In this document: positions 7,682-15,512 of the stretch, one piece after another
Position numbering within the stretch: the stretch's first letter is position 1
Layout: each line of letters opens with the position of its first letter
From: Xanthobacteraceae bacterium
GTDB lineage: Bacteria > Pseudomonadota > Alphaproteobacteria > Rhizobiales > Xanthobacteraceae
DNA: 40,321 nt
Assembly (NCBI GenBank): GCA_030037065.1
Contig: JASHRW010000423.1
Location: 1 to 40,321 of the forward strand
Direction: 5' to 3'
Program-made: the position numbers and the translations under genes
The notes under the pieces: generated by a model
Told to the model about the DNA's origin: nothing
Databases searched by the model: none
Seen by the model: only the letters and a program-made list of their open reading frames with translations

Positions 7682-7995
7682 TGACGGGCGCGCATCCGCA
7701 GCCGCCGGCTGCTCCGCGCGCGCGGCTTTGGTCCTTGTCGTCTCCGGCAAAAACCGCAGCAGCGGGGCTAAGCCCTTGGGGTTTGCCGTTATTGCCAGCC
7801 ACCGCAACGCGGAGGCGAAGCTCAGTCCATGGAACAAGGATGCCGCCCGTCTATCCGCTTGGTTAGGCACAGCTTGAGAAAGCGCGCCAGCACGGTTATT
7901 GCAACAATATGGCCGAATCTATTCATTCATACGGGCAATTGCATAAGGCTGTTACGTGCGGCCCAAAAGGGGCCAAACGCGTCAAGGATCGCACC

Positions 7996-8388
7996 ATGTA
8001 TCGTGCCGTCACCCGAAAGATCGAAGTTGTGGTGACTCCGCGCTTTGTCGCCGATCGCTCGTCGCCGGAGAACAATTACTTCTTTTGGGCCTATACCATC
8101 TCGATCACCAATCAAGGCAAGGACACGGTCCAGCTCAAGACCCGTCACTGGCACATCACCGATGCCAATGGCCGGCGCCAGGAAGTGCGCGGCGCCGGCG
8201 TCGTCGGCGAGGAGCCAGTGCTCAAGGCCGGAGAGAAGTTCGAATATACCAGCGGGGTGCCGCTGCAGACGCCATCCGGGTTCATGGCCGGCAGCTATGG
8301 CATGGTGAGCGCAAGCGGTGAGCATTTCGACATCGAAATTCCCGCCTTCTCGCTGGATAGCGCCGAAACCAAGCGCACGCTCAACTGA
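7996..8388 (+). CDS. apaG: ApaG-domain protein
   Basis: A 130-residue protein consisting of a single ApaG domain, an immunoglobulin-like beta fold. Family marks are the opening YRAVTRKIEVVVTPRFV, FWAYTISITNQG, LKTRHWHITDANG, the glycine-rich EVRGAGVVGEEPVL and the closing IEIPAFSLD. ApaG is linked to cobalt/magnesium resistance and Ap4A levels in enterobacteria, but its biochemical role is unsettled. The track start at 7909 adds 29 residues unlike the family; the ATG at 7996 gives the standard length. It lies near metZ and the argD-argF-hslO genes, a neighbourhood common in Hyphomicrobiales. No partner gene is obvious. Confidence 0.92.
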   Translation: MYRAVTRKIEVVVTPRFVADRSSPENNYFFWAYTISITNQGKDTVQLKTRHWHITDANGRRQEVRGAGVVGEEPVLKAGEKFEYTSGVPLQTPSGFMAGSYGMVSASGEHFDIEIPAFSLDSAETKRTLN

Positions 8389-8498
8389 TACCGACGGACT
8401 TGATCTTGAGGCATCGATAAAAACCGCGCTTGGCCGTCGCGAGTGATTCCAAGCCCAAGGTTTATTGGCCGGCCTTTATTGCGGTTGCGCTGCGGCCG

Positions 8499-8588
8499 CT
8501 ACAGCGTCGCCGGCAACCCCGTAAGGGTGATATAGGAAAGCGCGAACCACAACGCCGCCGTGACAACACCAATCAAGACCTTACTCAT
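8499..8588 (-). CDS. Small single-pass membrane peptide, 29 codons
   Basis: Too short for the ORF track. An ATG at 8588 is preceded on the minus strand by CGGGAGG six bases upstream, one of the better ribosome-binding sites in the window. It opens MSKVLIGVVTAALWFALSYI, then TLTGLPATL and a TAG. Residues 4-22 form one hydrophobic helix. The stop is far from any larger gene, so this is not a shadow of a longer ORF. No family is recognised. The ribosome-binding site, start and membrane helix make it a credible small protein, but conservation has not been tested. Confidence 0.5.
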   Translation of the reverse strand: MSKVLIGVVTAALWFALSYITLTGLPATL

Positions 8589-8609
8589 TGATGCCTCCCG
8601 ATCTTGCTT

Positions 8610-8656
8610 GATCGAGCATCTTTCCCGAAAACGGTAGCCGCCTTTCGGGATCATCC
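8610..8656. repeat. Palindromic repeat between hslO and the small ORF
   Basis: TCCCGAAA (8623-8630) pairs perfectly with TTTCGGGA (8643-8650) over a 12-base loop, flanked by GAGCATC and GATCATCC. It resembles the degenerate GAGCATGATC-type palindromes common in Bradyrhizobium and relatives. It lies just after hslO on the minus strand and could also end its transcript. Confidence 0.45.
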
Positions 8657-8744
8657 TTCACGGCATTAATCCAAAACGCCGCATTTTGTTCCGATGTCCG
8701 GGCTTGCTGTGAGGTCGGCCGACAAAGGAGTCGCAACGATATGG

Positions 8745-9761
8745 TCAAACCGCGGGTTTGTCCGCGGCACTAATTTCATGCGGAGCAAACACATAGGTCG
8801 AACTGCAAAACTCGCAGGTCACGGTAATTTTGCCGTCTTCGACCATGTCGTCGCGATCGGCCTGCGGAAAGCTGCGCAGCATGTTCTCGACGCCATCGCG
8901 CGAACACGAACAATGCGCTTCTACCGGCGCGGCGCGGAATACGCGCACGCCGCGTTCGTGAAACAGGCGGTAGGCGAGGCGCTCGCTCGACAGCGCCGGA
9001 TCGATCAGCTCGAGATCTTCAACCGTGGCGACCAGCGAGCGGCCTTCGGTCCAGGCCTCGTCTTCGGGGATCGTATGCGGCACCGTGCCGGGCGGAGCAT
9101 CGCCCGGATCGAGGTCGGGTTGCCGCACGCGCTCGATCGAGTTGGGTAAAAACTGCAACAGAATGCCGCCGGCGCGCCAATGCCGTCGCGCACCGTTGCG
9201 GCCGGCGCGGAATTCCTCGGCGACGGCAAGGCGCACCTTGGTGGGAATTTGCTCCGAGCGGGCAAAATACTCGTGCGCGGCGTCCTCGAGGCCGCCGCCT
9301 TCGAGCGGCACGAGCCCCTGATACCGGCTCATTTCCGGCCCTTGGTCGATGGTCATGGCAAGGTGGCCGCGACCGAGGAGCTTGCCAGGCTCGGCCGCGT
9401 TGGCGGCGATGGCGCCGGCCACACGCGCGGCATCGAAGCGGGCGCAAGCCCGCACCTTGCCGGGCGAGGTGAAATTGACCACCAGCATGCGCACCGGTCC
9501 GTCGCTTTGCGTCTGCAGGATGAAGCGGCCGTCGAATTTCAAGGCCGAACCGAGCATGACCGTGAGCACGATCGCCTCGCCGAGCAATTTCGCGACTGGC
9601 GCCGGGTAATCGTGGCTGGTCAGTATCGTATCGACCGCGGGGCCAAGCCGCACGATGCGGCCGCGAAGGTCGAGCGCCTTCACGGCAAATGGCAGGATGG
9701 TATCGTCGACAGCTTCGGCGGCTGGCGCCCGGATCGGGATGCCGATGTGAGGATTGTTCAT
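8745..9761 (-). CDS. hslO: Hsp33 redox-regulated chaperone
   Basis: A 338-residue Hsp33, a cytoplasmic holdase switched on by oxidation when its zinc centre releases metal. The zinc-binding cysteines are complete near the C-terminus: HCSCSRDGVENML (C-x-C) and CEFCSSTY (C-x-x-C). The N-terminal domain has the expected long beta-sheet region, including ILTVMLGSALKFDGRFILQT in track numbering terms. The track start at 9770 is a TTG; the ATG at 9761 (MNNPHIGIPIRAP) is better. It is the third gene after argD and argF on the same strand, 63 bases after argF, a conserved grouping in this order that reflects shared transcription more than shared pathway. Confidence 0.93.
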   Translation of the reverse strand: MNNPHIGIPIRAPAAEAVDDTILPFAVKALDLRGRIVRLGPAVDTILTSHDYPAPVAKLLGEAIVLTVMLGSALKFDGRFILQTQSDGPVRMLVVNFTSPGKVRACARFDAARVAGAIAANAAEPGKLLGRGHLAMTIDQGPEMSRYQGLVPLEGGGLEDAAHEYFARSEQIPTKVRLAVAEEFRAGRNGARRHWRAGGILLQFLPNSIERVRQPDLDPGDAPPGTVPHTIPEDEAWTEGRSLVATVEDLELIDPALSSERLAYRLFHERGVRVFRAAPVEAHCSCSRDGVENMLRSFPQADRDDMVEDGKITVTCEFCSSTYVFAPHEISAADKPAV

Positions 9762-9824
9762 CGGAAGCAAATATAGGGCACCGCTGCCGAATTGTGAGGC
9801 CTGCGGGGCCGGAAGCGATTGGCA

Positions 9825-10739
9825 TCAAACGCCATTCGCAGCCAAACACCAAGTCAAAATGCCCTTTTGTGCGTGCAGCCGATTCTCGGCCTCATCGAAT
9901 ACCGCCGATTGAGGTCCGTCGATCACCTCGTCGGTGACCTCCTCGCCGCGATGCGCCGGCAGACAGTGCATAAAGATGGCGTCCGGCTTGGCGCGTGCCA
10001 TCAGCCGCGCGTTGACCTGATAGGGCCTGAGCAGGTTGTGGCGGCGGGTGCCATTGCGGTCGCCCATGGATACCCAGGTATCGGTGACGACACAGTCGGC
10101 GCCCTTCACCGCGTCCTCGGGGTCGGTGCCGATGCGGATCGCAGCGCCGGAGGATTTCACCCAGTCGAGGAGCTGCTTCTTCGGCGCCAATTCCGGGGGG
10201 GCGGCGACGCGCAGGCGGAATTCGAACCGTTCGGCGGCATGCATCCACGACGTCAGCACATTGTTGGTGTCGCCGGTCCACGCCACGGTACGGCCGCAGA
10301 TCGGTCCGCGATGTTCCTCGAAGGTCATGACGTCGGCCATCACCTGGCAAGGATGCGAGCGTCGCGTGAGGCCGTTGATCACCGGCACTGTGGCGTGGCG
10401 CGCCAGCTCGAGGAGTTCGCCCGGATCGAGCGTACGGATCATGATGGCATCGACGTAGCGCGACAGCACCCGGGCGGTATCGGCCAATGTTTCGCCGCGG
10501 CCGAGCTGCATCTCCTCGGCGGTCAGTAAGATTGCGTCGCCGCCAAGCTGGCGCATGGCGACTTCGAAAGACACCCGGGTGCGGGTGGACGGGCGCTCGA
10601 AAATCATCGCCAGGGTTTTCCCGGCAAGCGGACGCGAAGCACTCGCGCCTTTCTTCTTCATTGCCCGCGCGGCTTCGATGATCCCGCGCAGTTCGGCGGC
10701 GGGAACATCGATCAGATCGAGAAAGTGGCGGATGCTCAC
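9825..10739 (-). CDS. argF: Ornithine carbamoyltransferase
   Basis: A 304-residue enzyme that makes citrulline from ornithine and carbamoyl phosphate in arginine synthesis. The carbamoyl-phosphate site [11 protein letters not shown] is visible, followed by [11 protein letters not shown], the ornithine-binding DTWVSMGD segment and the catalytic [11 protein letters not shown]. The start is the GTG at 10737-10739 ([13 protein letters not shown]), which overlaps the argD stop (GTGA). The track's longer start adds argD-frame residues unlike the family. The overlap makes argD-argF coupling very likely. All catalytic motifs are intact, so it should be functional. Confidence 0.95.
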   Translation of the reverse strand: MSIRHFLDLIDVPAAELRGIIEAARAMKKKGASASRPLAGKTLAMIFERPSTRTRVSFEVAMRQLGGDAILLTAEEMQLGRGETLADTARVLSRYVDAIMIRTLDPGELLELARHATVPVINGLTRRSHPCQVMADVMTFEEHRGPICGRTVAWTGDTNNVLTSWMHAAERFEFRLRVAAPPELAPKKQLLDWVKSSGAAIRIGTDPEDAVKGADCVVTDTWVSMGDRNGTRRHNLLRPYQVNARLMARAKPDAIFMHCLPAHRGEEVTDEVIDGPQSAVFDEAENRLHAQKGILTWCLAANGV

Positions 10740-11944
10740 CGCGCCGCCTCCTGCTTGCGCTGCCTTGAGTGTGCCGCATCGAGGCGAGCGCATGCCCGGT
10801 CGAGCCGGGCGACGCCTTCGCCGATTTCAGCCTCGCTGACGATGAGCGGCGGCAGCAAGCGCACCACATTGTCGCCGGCCGCGACTGCGAGCACTTGTTC
10901 GCCGCGCAGCGCGTCAACCAGTTCGCCCGCGGGCACAAGCGCACGTAAGCCGATCAGCAAGCCTTCGCCGCGCACCTCGGCGATCAGCGAAGGATAGCGG
11001 TCCTTGATTTCAGCGAGCCGCTGCTTGAGCAGGAGCCCGACCTTCTTGACGTGATCGAAGAAGCCGGGTGCCAGCATCACGTCGAGCGTCGCATTGGCGG
11101 CACTCATGGCCAGCGGATTGAAGCCGAAAGTGGAGCCGTGAGTGCCGGGCGTCATACCCTTGGCTGCTTCCCGCGTCGCCAGACAGGCGCCGACCGGAAA
11201 GCCGCCGCCGAGCGCCTTGGCGAGTGTCATGACGTCGGGTGTAACGCCGGTCCGCTGATAGCAGAACAATTCGCCGGTGCGTCCCATTCCGGTCTGCACC
11301 TCGTCAAACATCAGGAGCAGGCCGTGTCGGTCGCACAGCTCGCGCAGCGCCTTGAGAAACGCCGGCTCGACGACGCGCACGCCGCCCTCGCCCATGATCG
11401 GCTCGATGAGGATCGCCGCCGTTTCCGGACCGATGGCGCGCTTGACGGCATCGAGATCGCCGCACGGCTTTTGCTCGAAGCCATCAACCGGCGGGCCGAA
11501 GCCGTCGAGATATTTCTTGTTGCCGGTGGCGGCGAGGGCCGCCAGCGTGCGGCCGTGGAAGGCGCCTTCGAACGTGATGATGCGGTAACGCTCGGGGTGT
11601 CCGTTCGCAGACTGGTATTTGCGCGCCGTCTTGATCGAACACTCCACGGCCTCGGCACCGGAATTCTGAAAGAACACCACCTCGGCGAAGCTCGCCGCGC
11701 ACAAACGATCCGCGACGCGGTCGGCTTCCGGAATATCGTAGAGATTGGAGACGTGCCACACCTTGTTCGCCTGCTCGGTCAGAGCGGCGACGAGATGCGG
11801 ATGGCGGTGGCCGAGCGCGGTTACGGCGACGCCGCAGCAAAAATCCAGATAGCGCTCGCCATTCGTCGCCGTGAGCCATGCGCCCTCGCCCTGCGCGAAG
11901 GCGAGGTCGACGCGTGAATAGGTCGGCATCAGGTGCGATGTCAT
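10736..11944 (-). CDS. argD: Acetylornithine aminotransferase
   Basis: A 402-residue class III PLP aminotransferase that converts N-acetylglutamate semialdehyde to N-acetylornithine. Visible motifs are the substrate-end [48 protein letters not shown], the cofactor aspartate in [15 protein letters not shown], and the PLP lysine in [14 protein letters not shown]. The track runs back to 12097, but that extension crosses a predicted promoter and a +1 palindrome, so the ATG at 11944 (MTSHLMPTY) is chosen. A second ATG five codons later is also possible. It overlaps argF downstream. Its pathway role rests on the pairing with argF; DapC activity is a known side function in some relatives. Confidence 0.94.
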   Translation of the reverse strand: MTSHLMPTYSRVDLAFAQGEGAWLTATNGERYLDFCCGVAVTALGHRHPHLVAALTEQANKVWHVSNLYDIPEADRVADRLCAASFAEVVFFQNSGAEAVECSIKTARKYQSANGHPERYRIITFEGAFHGRTLAALAATGNKKYLDGFGPPVDGFEQKPCGDLDAVKRAIGPETAAILIEPIMGEGGVRVVEPAFLKALRELCDRHGLLLMFDEVQTGMGRTGELFCYQRTGVTPDVMTLAKALGGGFPVGACLATREAAKGMTPGTHGSTFGFNPLAMSAANATLDVMLAPGFFDHVKKVGLLLKQRLAEIKDRYPSLIAEVRGEGLLIGLRALVPAGELVDALRGEQVLAVAAGDNVVRLLPPLIVSEAEIGEGVARLDRACARLDAAHSRQRKQEAAR

Positions 11945-11995
11945 GGCGGGGCCCGGATCCGGCAGCGCAATAAAATTCACGCGGCCAAACAAAAT

Positions 11996-12019
11996 GTGCC
12001 GCCTCTTTTTGGGCGGCAC
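11996..12019 (-). promoter_or_regulatory. Perfect palindrome at the predicted argD transcript start
   Basis: GTGCCGCC and GGCGGCAC form an 8-base perfect inverted repeat around an 8-base A-rich centre. It begins one or two bases after the +1 expected from the promoter at 12028-12055. On the transcript it is followed by ATTTTGTTT. It could be a repressor operator, a protective 5' hairpin or a weak attenuator; sequence alone does not decide. Confidence 0.55.
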
Positions 12020-12027
12020 CATTGGAC

Positions 12028-12055
12028 ATTTTATTTGCGCTTGCCCGCCTGTCAA
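12028..12055 (-). promoter_or_regulatory. Predicted sigma-70 promoter for argD-argF(-hslO)
   Basis: On the minus strand a consensus TTGACA (12050-12055) is followed after 16 bases by TAAAAT (12028-12033). The predicted start near 12021 gives a leader of about 77 bases before the argD ATG at 11944. Confidence 0.7.
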
Positions 12056-12124
12056 CAGAGGATAGCGGTCGGGACGGACTCGGTTCATCCACAGCAAGAA
12101 GGAACATGTGGACTTAGCGCGCCT

Positions 12125-12142
12125 GACTCTTGCGCCCGACTC
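12125..12142. promoter_or_regulatory. Pair of GANTC (CcrM-type) sites upstream of gcrA
   Basis: Two GACTC sites, at 12125-12129 and 12138-12142, lie 13 bases apart in the argD-gcrA intergenic region. In Caulobacter and relatives CcrM methylates GANTC, and GcrA acts at promoters bearing such sites. The sites are seen; a regulatory role is inference. Apart from these and the argD promoter, I see nothing further in 11945-12302 except the gcrA ribosome-binding site. Confidence 0.4.
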
Positions 12143-12302
12143 TCGTCATATTGTAGTCTTTTGCTTGTCAAGTACGACATCTCGTGCGGCGGACAGTCTT
12201 CTAAAGCGTTGGGTCCTTACGTGGCGTGTTGGGCGGCTACGCGCTTCCTGGCTCAATGGACGATTCCGTCAGGTTTCTGCCCGCAGCTTTTAGGAGGATG
12301 GT

Positions 12303-12794
12303 ATGTCGTGGACGGACGAGCGCGTCGAGCTGCTTAAGAAGTTGTGGTCCGACGGACTATCGGCGAGCCAGATCGCAGCCGAGTTGGGGGGCATCACGCG
12401 CAACGCAGTCATCGGCAAGGTGCACCGCTTGGGGCTTTCCGGTCGCGCCAAGAGCCCAAGCGCTGGCGTGGCGCGCCCACGCAAGATGCGATCGCCCATG
12501 CTCCGTATCGGACGAGGTGCGATCCGTGGCAACACCGCGCTGGCGCACGCCTATGAGATCGAAGCGGAGGCCGAGCCGGAGTTGCTCGACAACGTCATCC
12601 CGATCGGTCAGCGGCGCACGCTTTTGGAGCTGAACGAGCAAACCTGCCGGTGGCCGGTCGGAGACCCAGGCAGCGGAGATTTCTTTTTCTGCGGCGGCAA
12701 CACGATTGAGGGTCTGCCTTATTGCGCTTACCATTCGCGTATCGCCTATCAGCCGCCGGCCGATCGGCGTCGCGACCGCCGCGCGACGCGGTGA
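12303..12794 (+). CDS. gcrA: GcrA cell-cycle regulator
   Basis: A 163-residue GcrA homologue, a transcription factor that binds sigma-70 RNA polymerase and CcrM-methylated promoters to time S-phase genes in alphaproteobacteria. The N-terminal helix-turn-helix is the family hallmark: MSWTDERVELLKKLW, then GLSASQIAAELGGITRNAV and IGKVHRLGLSGR. The middle is basic and variable. The C-terminal domain has the invariant CRWPVGDP and GLPYCAYHSRIAY with conserved cysteines. A strong TTAGGAGG site sits seven bases before the ATG. It is divergent from argD; two GANTC sites lie upstream. Confidence 0.95.
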   Translation: MSWTDERVELLKKLWSDGLSASQIAAELGGITRNAVIGKVHRLGLSGRAKSPSAGVARPRKMRSPMLRIGRGAIRGNTALAHAYEIEAEAEPELLDNVIPIGQRRTLLELNEQTCRWPVGDPGSGDFFFCGGNTIEGLPYCAYHSRIAYQPPADRRRDRRATR

Positions 12795-12824
12795 ATGACT
12801 CATCATTGCAGGACAGACCCGGAC

Positions 12825-12851
12825 GTAGGGGCGGCCCTTGTGGCCGCCCGA
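12825..12851. repeat. Dispersed GTAGGGGCGGCC hairpin, copy 1
   Basis: GGGCGGCC (12829-12836) and GGCCGCCC (12842-12849) form a perfect 8-base stem with loop CTTGT. It lies in the gap where gcrA and phoB converge. The same element recurs at 19055-19080, also between convergent genes, so it may serve as a two-way terminator without a T-tract. Confidence 0.65.
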
Positions 12852-12898
12852 TGTTTGATCCGGCCGCCCACGCGGGACGCCGCTACGGCCTGCACCGA

Positions 12899-13600
12899 TC
12901 AACTCGCCTTGCCGAACCTGTCGTCGAGCGAATAGCCGGCGCCGCGCACGGTGCGGATCGGATCGGACGCGTGGCCGCGGTTGAGCGCCTTGCGCAGGCG
13001 GCCGACATGGACGTCGACGGTACGCTCATCGATATAGACGTCGCTGCCCCAGACGCCGTCGAGCAATTGCTCGCGGGAAAACACTCTGCCGGGGCGTTCC
13101 ATCAAAAATTCAAGCAGGCGGAATTCCGTCGGTCCGAGCTCGACCGGGCGGCCGGCCCGCGACACGCGTTTCTTCTCCCGGTCGAGCTCGAGATCGCCGA
13201 TGACCAAGACCATAGCGACGCGCTCGGGGCTTGCGCGGCGCAACAGCGCGCGGATGCGCAGCAACAGCTCCGGTACCGAAAACGGCTTGACGATGTAGTC
13301 GTCGGCCCCGGTGGCGAAGCCGCGCACCCGTTCGCTTTCCTCGCCGCGTGCGGTGAGCATGATGATCGGCAAGGATTGCGTCTGCGGTCGCGCCCGCAGC
13401 CGTCGGCACAGTTCGATGCCCGACAGGCCGGGCAACATCCAATCGAGCACAAGCAAATCCGGCGCGGTTTCGCGCAGCCGCGTGTCGGCCTCGTCGCCAC
13501 GAGCAACGGCGTCGACCTCATAGCCTTCGGCTTCCAGGTTGTAGCGAAGGAGCGTGGTGAGCGGCTCCTCGTCCTCCACGATCAAGATATTGGCTCCCAT
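12899..13600 (-). CDS. phoB: Phosphate regulon response regulator PhoB
   Basis: A 233-residue OmpR-family response regulator. The receiver domain (about 1-120) has the acidic pocket ILIVEDEE, phospho-acceptor D53 in LLVLDWMLPG, LTARGEE and the lysine in DDYIVKPFS. The C-terminal winged helix (about 135-230) carries ELGPTEFRLLEFLMERPG, then REQLLDGVWG, ERTVDVHVGRLRKAL and TVRGAGYSL. The ATG at 13600 (MGANILIVEDEE) is chosen; the track ORF to 14059 reads backwards into phoU in another frame. It binds PHO boxes when phosphorylated by PhoR, and one such box lies upstream of pstB, so the locus is probably autoregulated. Confidence 0.95.
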   Translation of the reverse strand: MGANILIVEDEEPLTTLLRYNLEAEGYEVDAVARGDEADTRLRETAPDLLVLDWMLPGLSGIELCRRLRARPQTQSLPIIMLTARGEESERVRGFATGADDYIVKPFSVPELLLRIRALLRRASPERVAMVLVIGDLELDREKKRVSRAGRPVELGPTEFRLLEFLMERPGRVFSREQLLDGVWGSDVYIDERTVDVHVGRLRKALNRGHASDPIRTVRGAGYSLDDRFGKAS

Positions 13601-13614
13601 CCCAGTTTCCTCGT

Positions 13615-14346
13615 TTATTTCTGCATGAACGCGGACGGAAAGCTGGTGGTGTCCCCCTTGGGGCGCTGATCGGTGATGGTGCGACCTTCGATCATGAAGT
13701 AGACGGTCTCGGCGATATTGGTGGCGTGATCGCCCATCCGCTCGATATCCTTGGCGCAGAACATCAGATGCATGCAGAAGGTAATGTTGCGCGGGTCCTC
13801 CATCATATAGGTGAGCAGCTCGCGAAACAGCGAGGTACACAGCGCGTCGACTTCCTCGTCGCCCTTCCAGACCGCAAGCGCCGCCTGCAGATCGCGGCTG
13901 GCATAGGCGTCGAGCACCTGCTTGATCTGCGCCAGCACCAGGTCGGCCATGTGCTCGACGCCGCGGATCAGCGTCTGCGGATAGAGGTCGCCCGAGAGTG
14001 CCACGACGCGTTTGCCGATGTGCTTGGCATGGTCTCCGATGCGTTCGAGGTCGTTGCACACGCGCATGGCGCCGATGATCTCGCGCAGATCTACGGCCAT
14101 AGGTTGCCGCCGCGCGATGGTGAGTATGGCCTTCTCCTCGATCTCGCGTTGCAACGCGTCGATCATCGGATCGGTCGTAATGACCTGTTCGGCCAGTTCG
14201 GCATCGCGTTCCAACAGCGCTTGAACTGCGTCGGCGATCTGCTTCTCGGCAAGGCCGCCCATTTCGGCGACCTTGCGGGCGATCTCCTGCAGATCGGCGT
14301 CGAAGGCGTGGGCGGTGTGATCGATCCTGGTGTTGATTTCGGTCAT
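13615..14346 (-). CDS. phoU: Phosphate transport system regulator PhoU
   Basis: A 243-residue PhoU built of two three-helix bundle repeats. Each repeat has the metal-binding acidic pattern. The first contains EMGGLAEKQIADAVQALL and the second ASRDLQAALAVWKGDEEVD, with DLRE-I-AMRVCNDLERIGDHA and KDIERMGDHATNIAE as the paired E/D-x-x-x-D motifs. PhoU links the Pst transporter to PhoR and keeps the Pho regulon off when phosphate is plentiful. It lies between pstB and phoB on the same strand with short gaps (29 bases to pstB, 14 to phoB), so the three genes form one unit. Confidence 0.95.
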   Translation of the reverse strand: MTEINTRIDHTAHAFDADLQEIARKVAEMGGLAEKQIADAVQALLERDAELAEQVITTDPMIDALQREIEEKAILTIARRQPMAVDLREIIGAMRVCNDLERIGDHAKHIGKRVVALSGDLYPQTLIRGVEHMADLVLAQIKQVLDAYASRDLQAALAVWKGDEEVDALCTSLFRELLTYMMEDPRNITFCMHLMFCAKDIERMGDHATNIAETVYFMIEGRTITDQRPKGDTTSFPSAFMQK

Positions 14347-14375
14347 GATCTTTACCTGGGTGCTTTGCCTTCAGA

Positions 14376-15191
14376 TCAGCCGAAGCGTCCGGTGATGTAA
14401 TCCTGCGTGCGCTGATCGTGCGGCGCGGTAAATACTTTGCTCGTCGAATCGAACTCGATCAGTTCGCCGAGATACATAAAGCTCGTGTATTCCGACACGC
14501 GCGCCGCCTGCTGCATGTTGTGAGTGACGATGACAATCGTGTAGTCCTCCTTCAGCTCATCAATCAGTTCCTCGATCTTGGCGGTCGAGATCGGGTCGAG
14601 CGCCGAGCAGGGCTCGTCGAACAGGATCACTTCCGGGCGCACCGCTACGGTGCGGGCGATGCACAGTCGCTGTTGCTGCCCGCCGGACAGGCTCTGCCCG
14701 TTGGCGGAGAGCTTGTCCTTGACCTCGTCCCACAAGGCGGCGCGGCGCAGCGAGGTTTCGACGCGGCCTTCCAGCTCGGATTTCGGCAGCCGCTCATACA
14801 GCCTTATGCCGAACGCAATATTCTCGAAAATCGACATCGGAAACGGCGTCGGCCGCTGAAACACCATGCCGATGCGCGCCCGTAACAGGTTGATGTCCTG
14901 CTGCGGCGAGAGGATGTTGACGCCATCGAACATGACCTCGCCGGTTGCGCGCTGGTTCGGATAAAGGTCGTACATCCGGTTGAGAACCCGCAGCAGAGTG
15001 GACTTGCCGCAACCCGACGGGCCGATGAAGGCAGTGACCTTTTTCTCAAAGAGAGCAAGATTGATCGATTTCAGCGCCCGCACGTCGCCATAGAAGAAAT
15101 TGAGATCCTTGATGGTGACCTTTTCGGGCCCCTCGGCATGATCGGCGGGGGTATGGGCGGCGGTTGGCACGGCGACGGAAGCAACGTTCAT
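14376..15191 (-). CDS. pstB: Phosphate ABC transporter ATP-binding protein PstB
   Basis: A 271-residue ABC ATPase that powers the high-affinity phosphate transporter PstSCAB. Walker A is GPSGCGKST (near residue 57), the Q-loop is in [13 protein letters not shown], the signature is [17 protein letters not shown], Walker B is [13 protein letters not shown], and the switch histidine is in VTHNMQQA. The PstB-specific [15 protein letters not shown] and [14 protein letters not shown] are present, which separates it from other ATPases. The permease genes pstC and pstA and the binding protein pstS are missing upstream, where they normally sit. A PHO box is at 15469-15486. The 320-base gap to phoR holds that promoter and leader and no convincing gene. 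Confidence 0.95.
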   Translation of the reverse strand: MNVASVAVPTAAHTPADHAEGPEKVTIKDLNFFYGDVRALKSINLALFEKKVTAFIGPSGCGKSTLLRVLNRMYDLYPNQRATGEVMFDGVNILSPQQDINLLRARIGMVFQRPTPFPMSIFENIAFGIRLYERLPKSELEGRVETSLRRAALWDEVKDKLSANGQSLSGGQQQRLCIARTVAVRPEVILFDEPCSALDPISTAKIEELIDELKEDYTIVIVTHNMQQAARVSEYTSFMYLGELIEFDSTSKVFTAPHDQRTQDYITGRFG

Positions 15192-15452
15192 GACTGTTTT
15201 CTCGGTCTGAGCGCAAACTGCACGATTACGACCGGCATGCGATCCGGCCTTGCACCGGCGGCAGCGCGAAGCGCAACGCCGCTAGACGAAAAAGGCAAAT
15301 ACGAACAGGATCGATCGGATCGTGCTGAGCACTGAACGCTACGAATACTGAACGCCTCGCCGACCTCCGCGTTGAACGGTAAGCAGATATGGTCATCGGG
15401 TGCGGCAATCGAGGCTACGATCCTCTACTGGGCTTAGGTTTGACACGCCACA

Positions 15453-15486
15453 TTTCTATGGGTGCCAGATGACAATTGGATGACTG
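15453..15486 (-). promoter_or_regulatory. PHO box with -10 element driving pstB-phoU-phoB
   Basis: Read on the minus strand, CAGTCAT-CCAA-TTGTCAT (15486 to 15469) is two 7-base half-sites 11 bases apart, each 6/7 to the CTGTCAT consensus. Ten bases further comes TAGAAA (15458-15453) as a -10. This is the usual layout of PhoB-activated promoters, in which the box replaces the -35. The leader to pstB would be about 255 bases. Confidence 0.72.
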
Positions 15487-15512
15487 CACAAATCATTGAA
15501 ACGGCGCGGATT

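Noticed and set aside
12899-14059. 386-residue form of PhoB from the ORF track
   Set aside because: The extra N-terminus is phoU sequence in the wrong frame; the receiver domain starts at the ATG at 13600.
15192-15452. Remnant of pstA or pstC in the leader before pstB
   Set aside because: Short hydrophobic stretches are present in all frames but none matches the permease ends by eye; a profile search would be needed.
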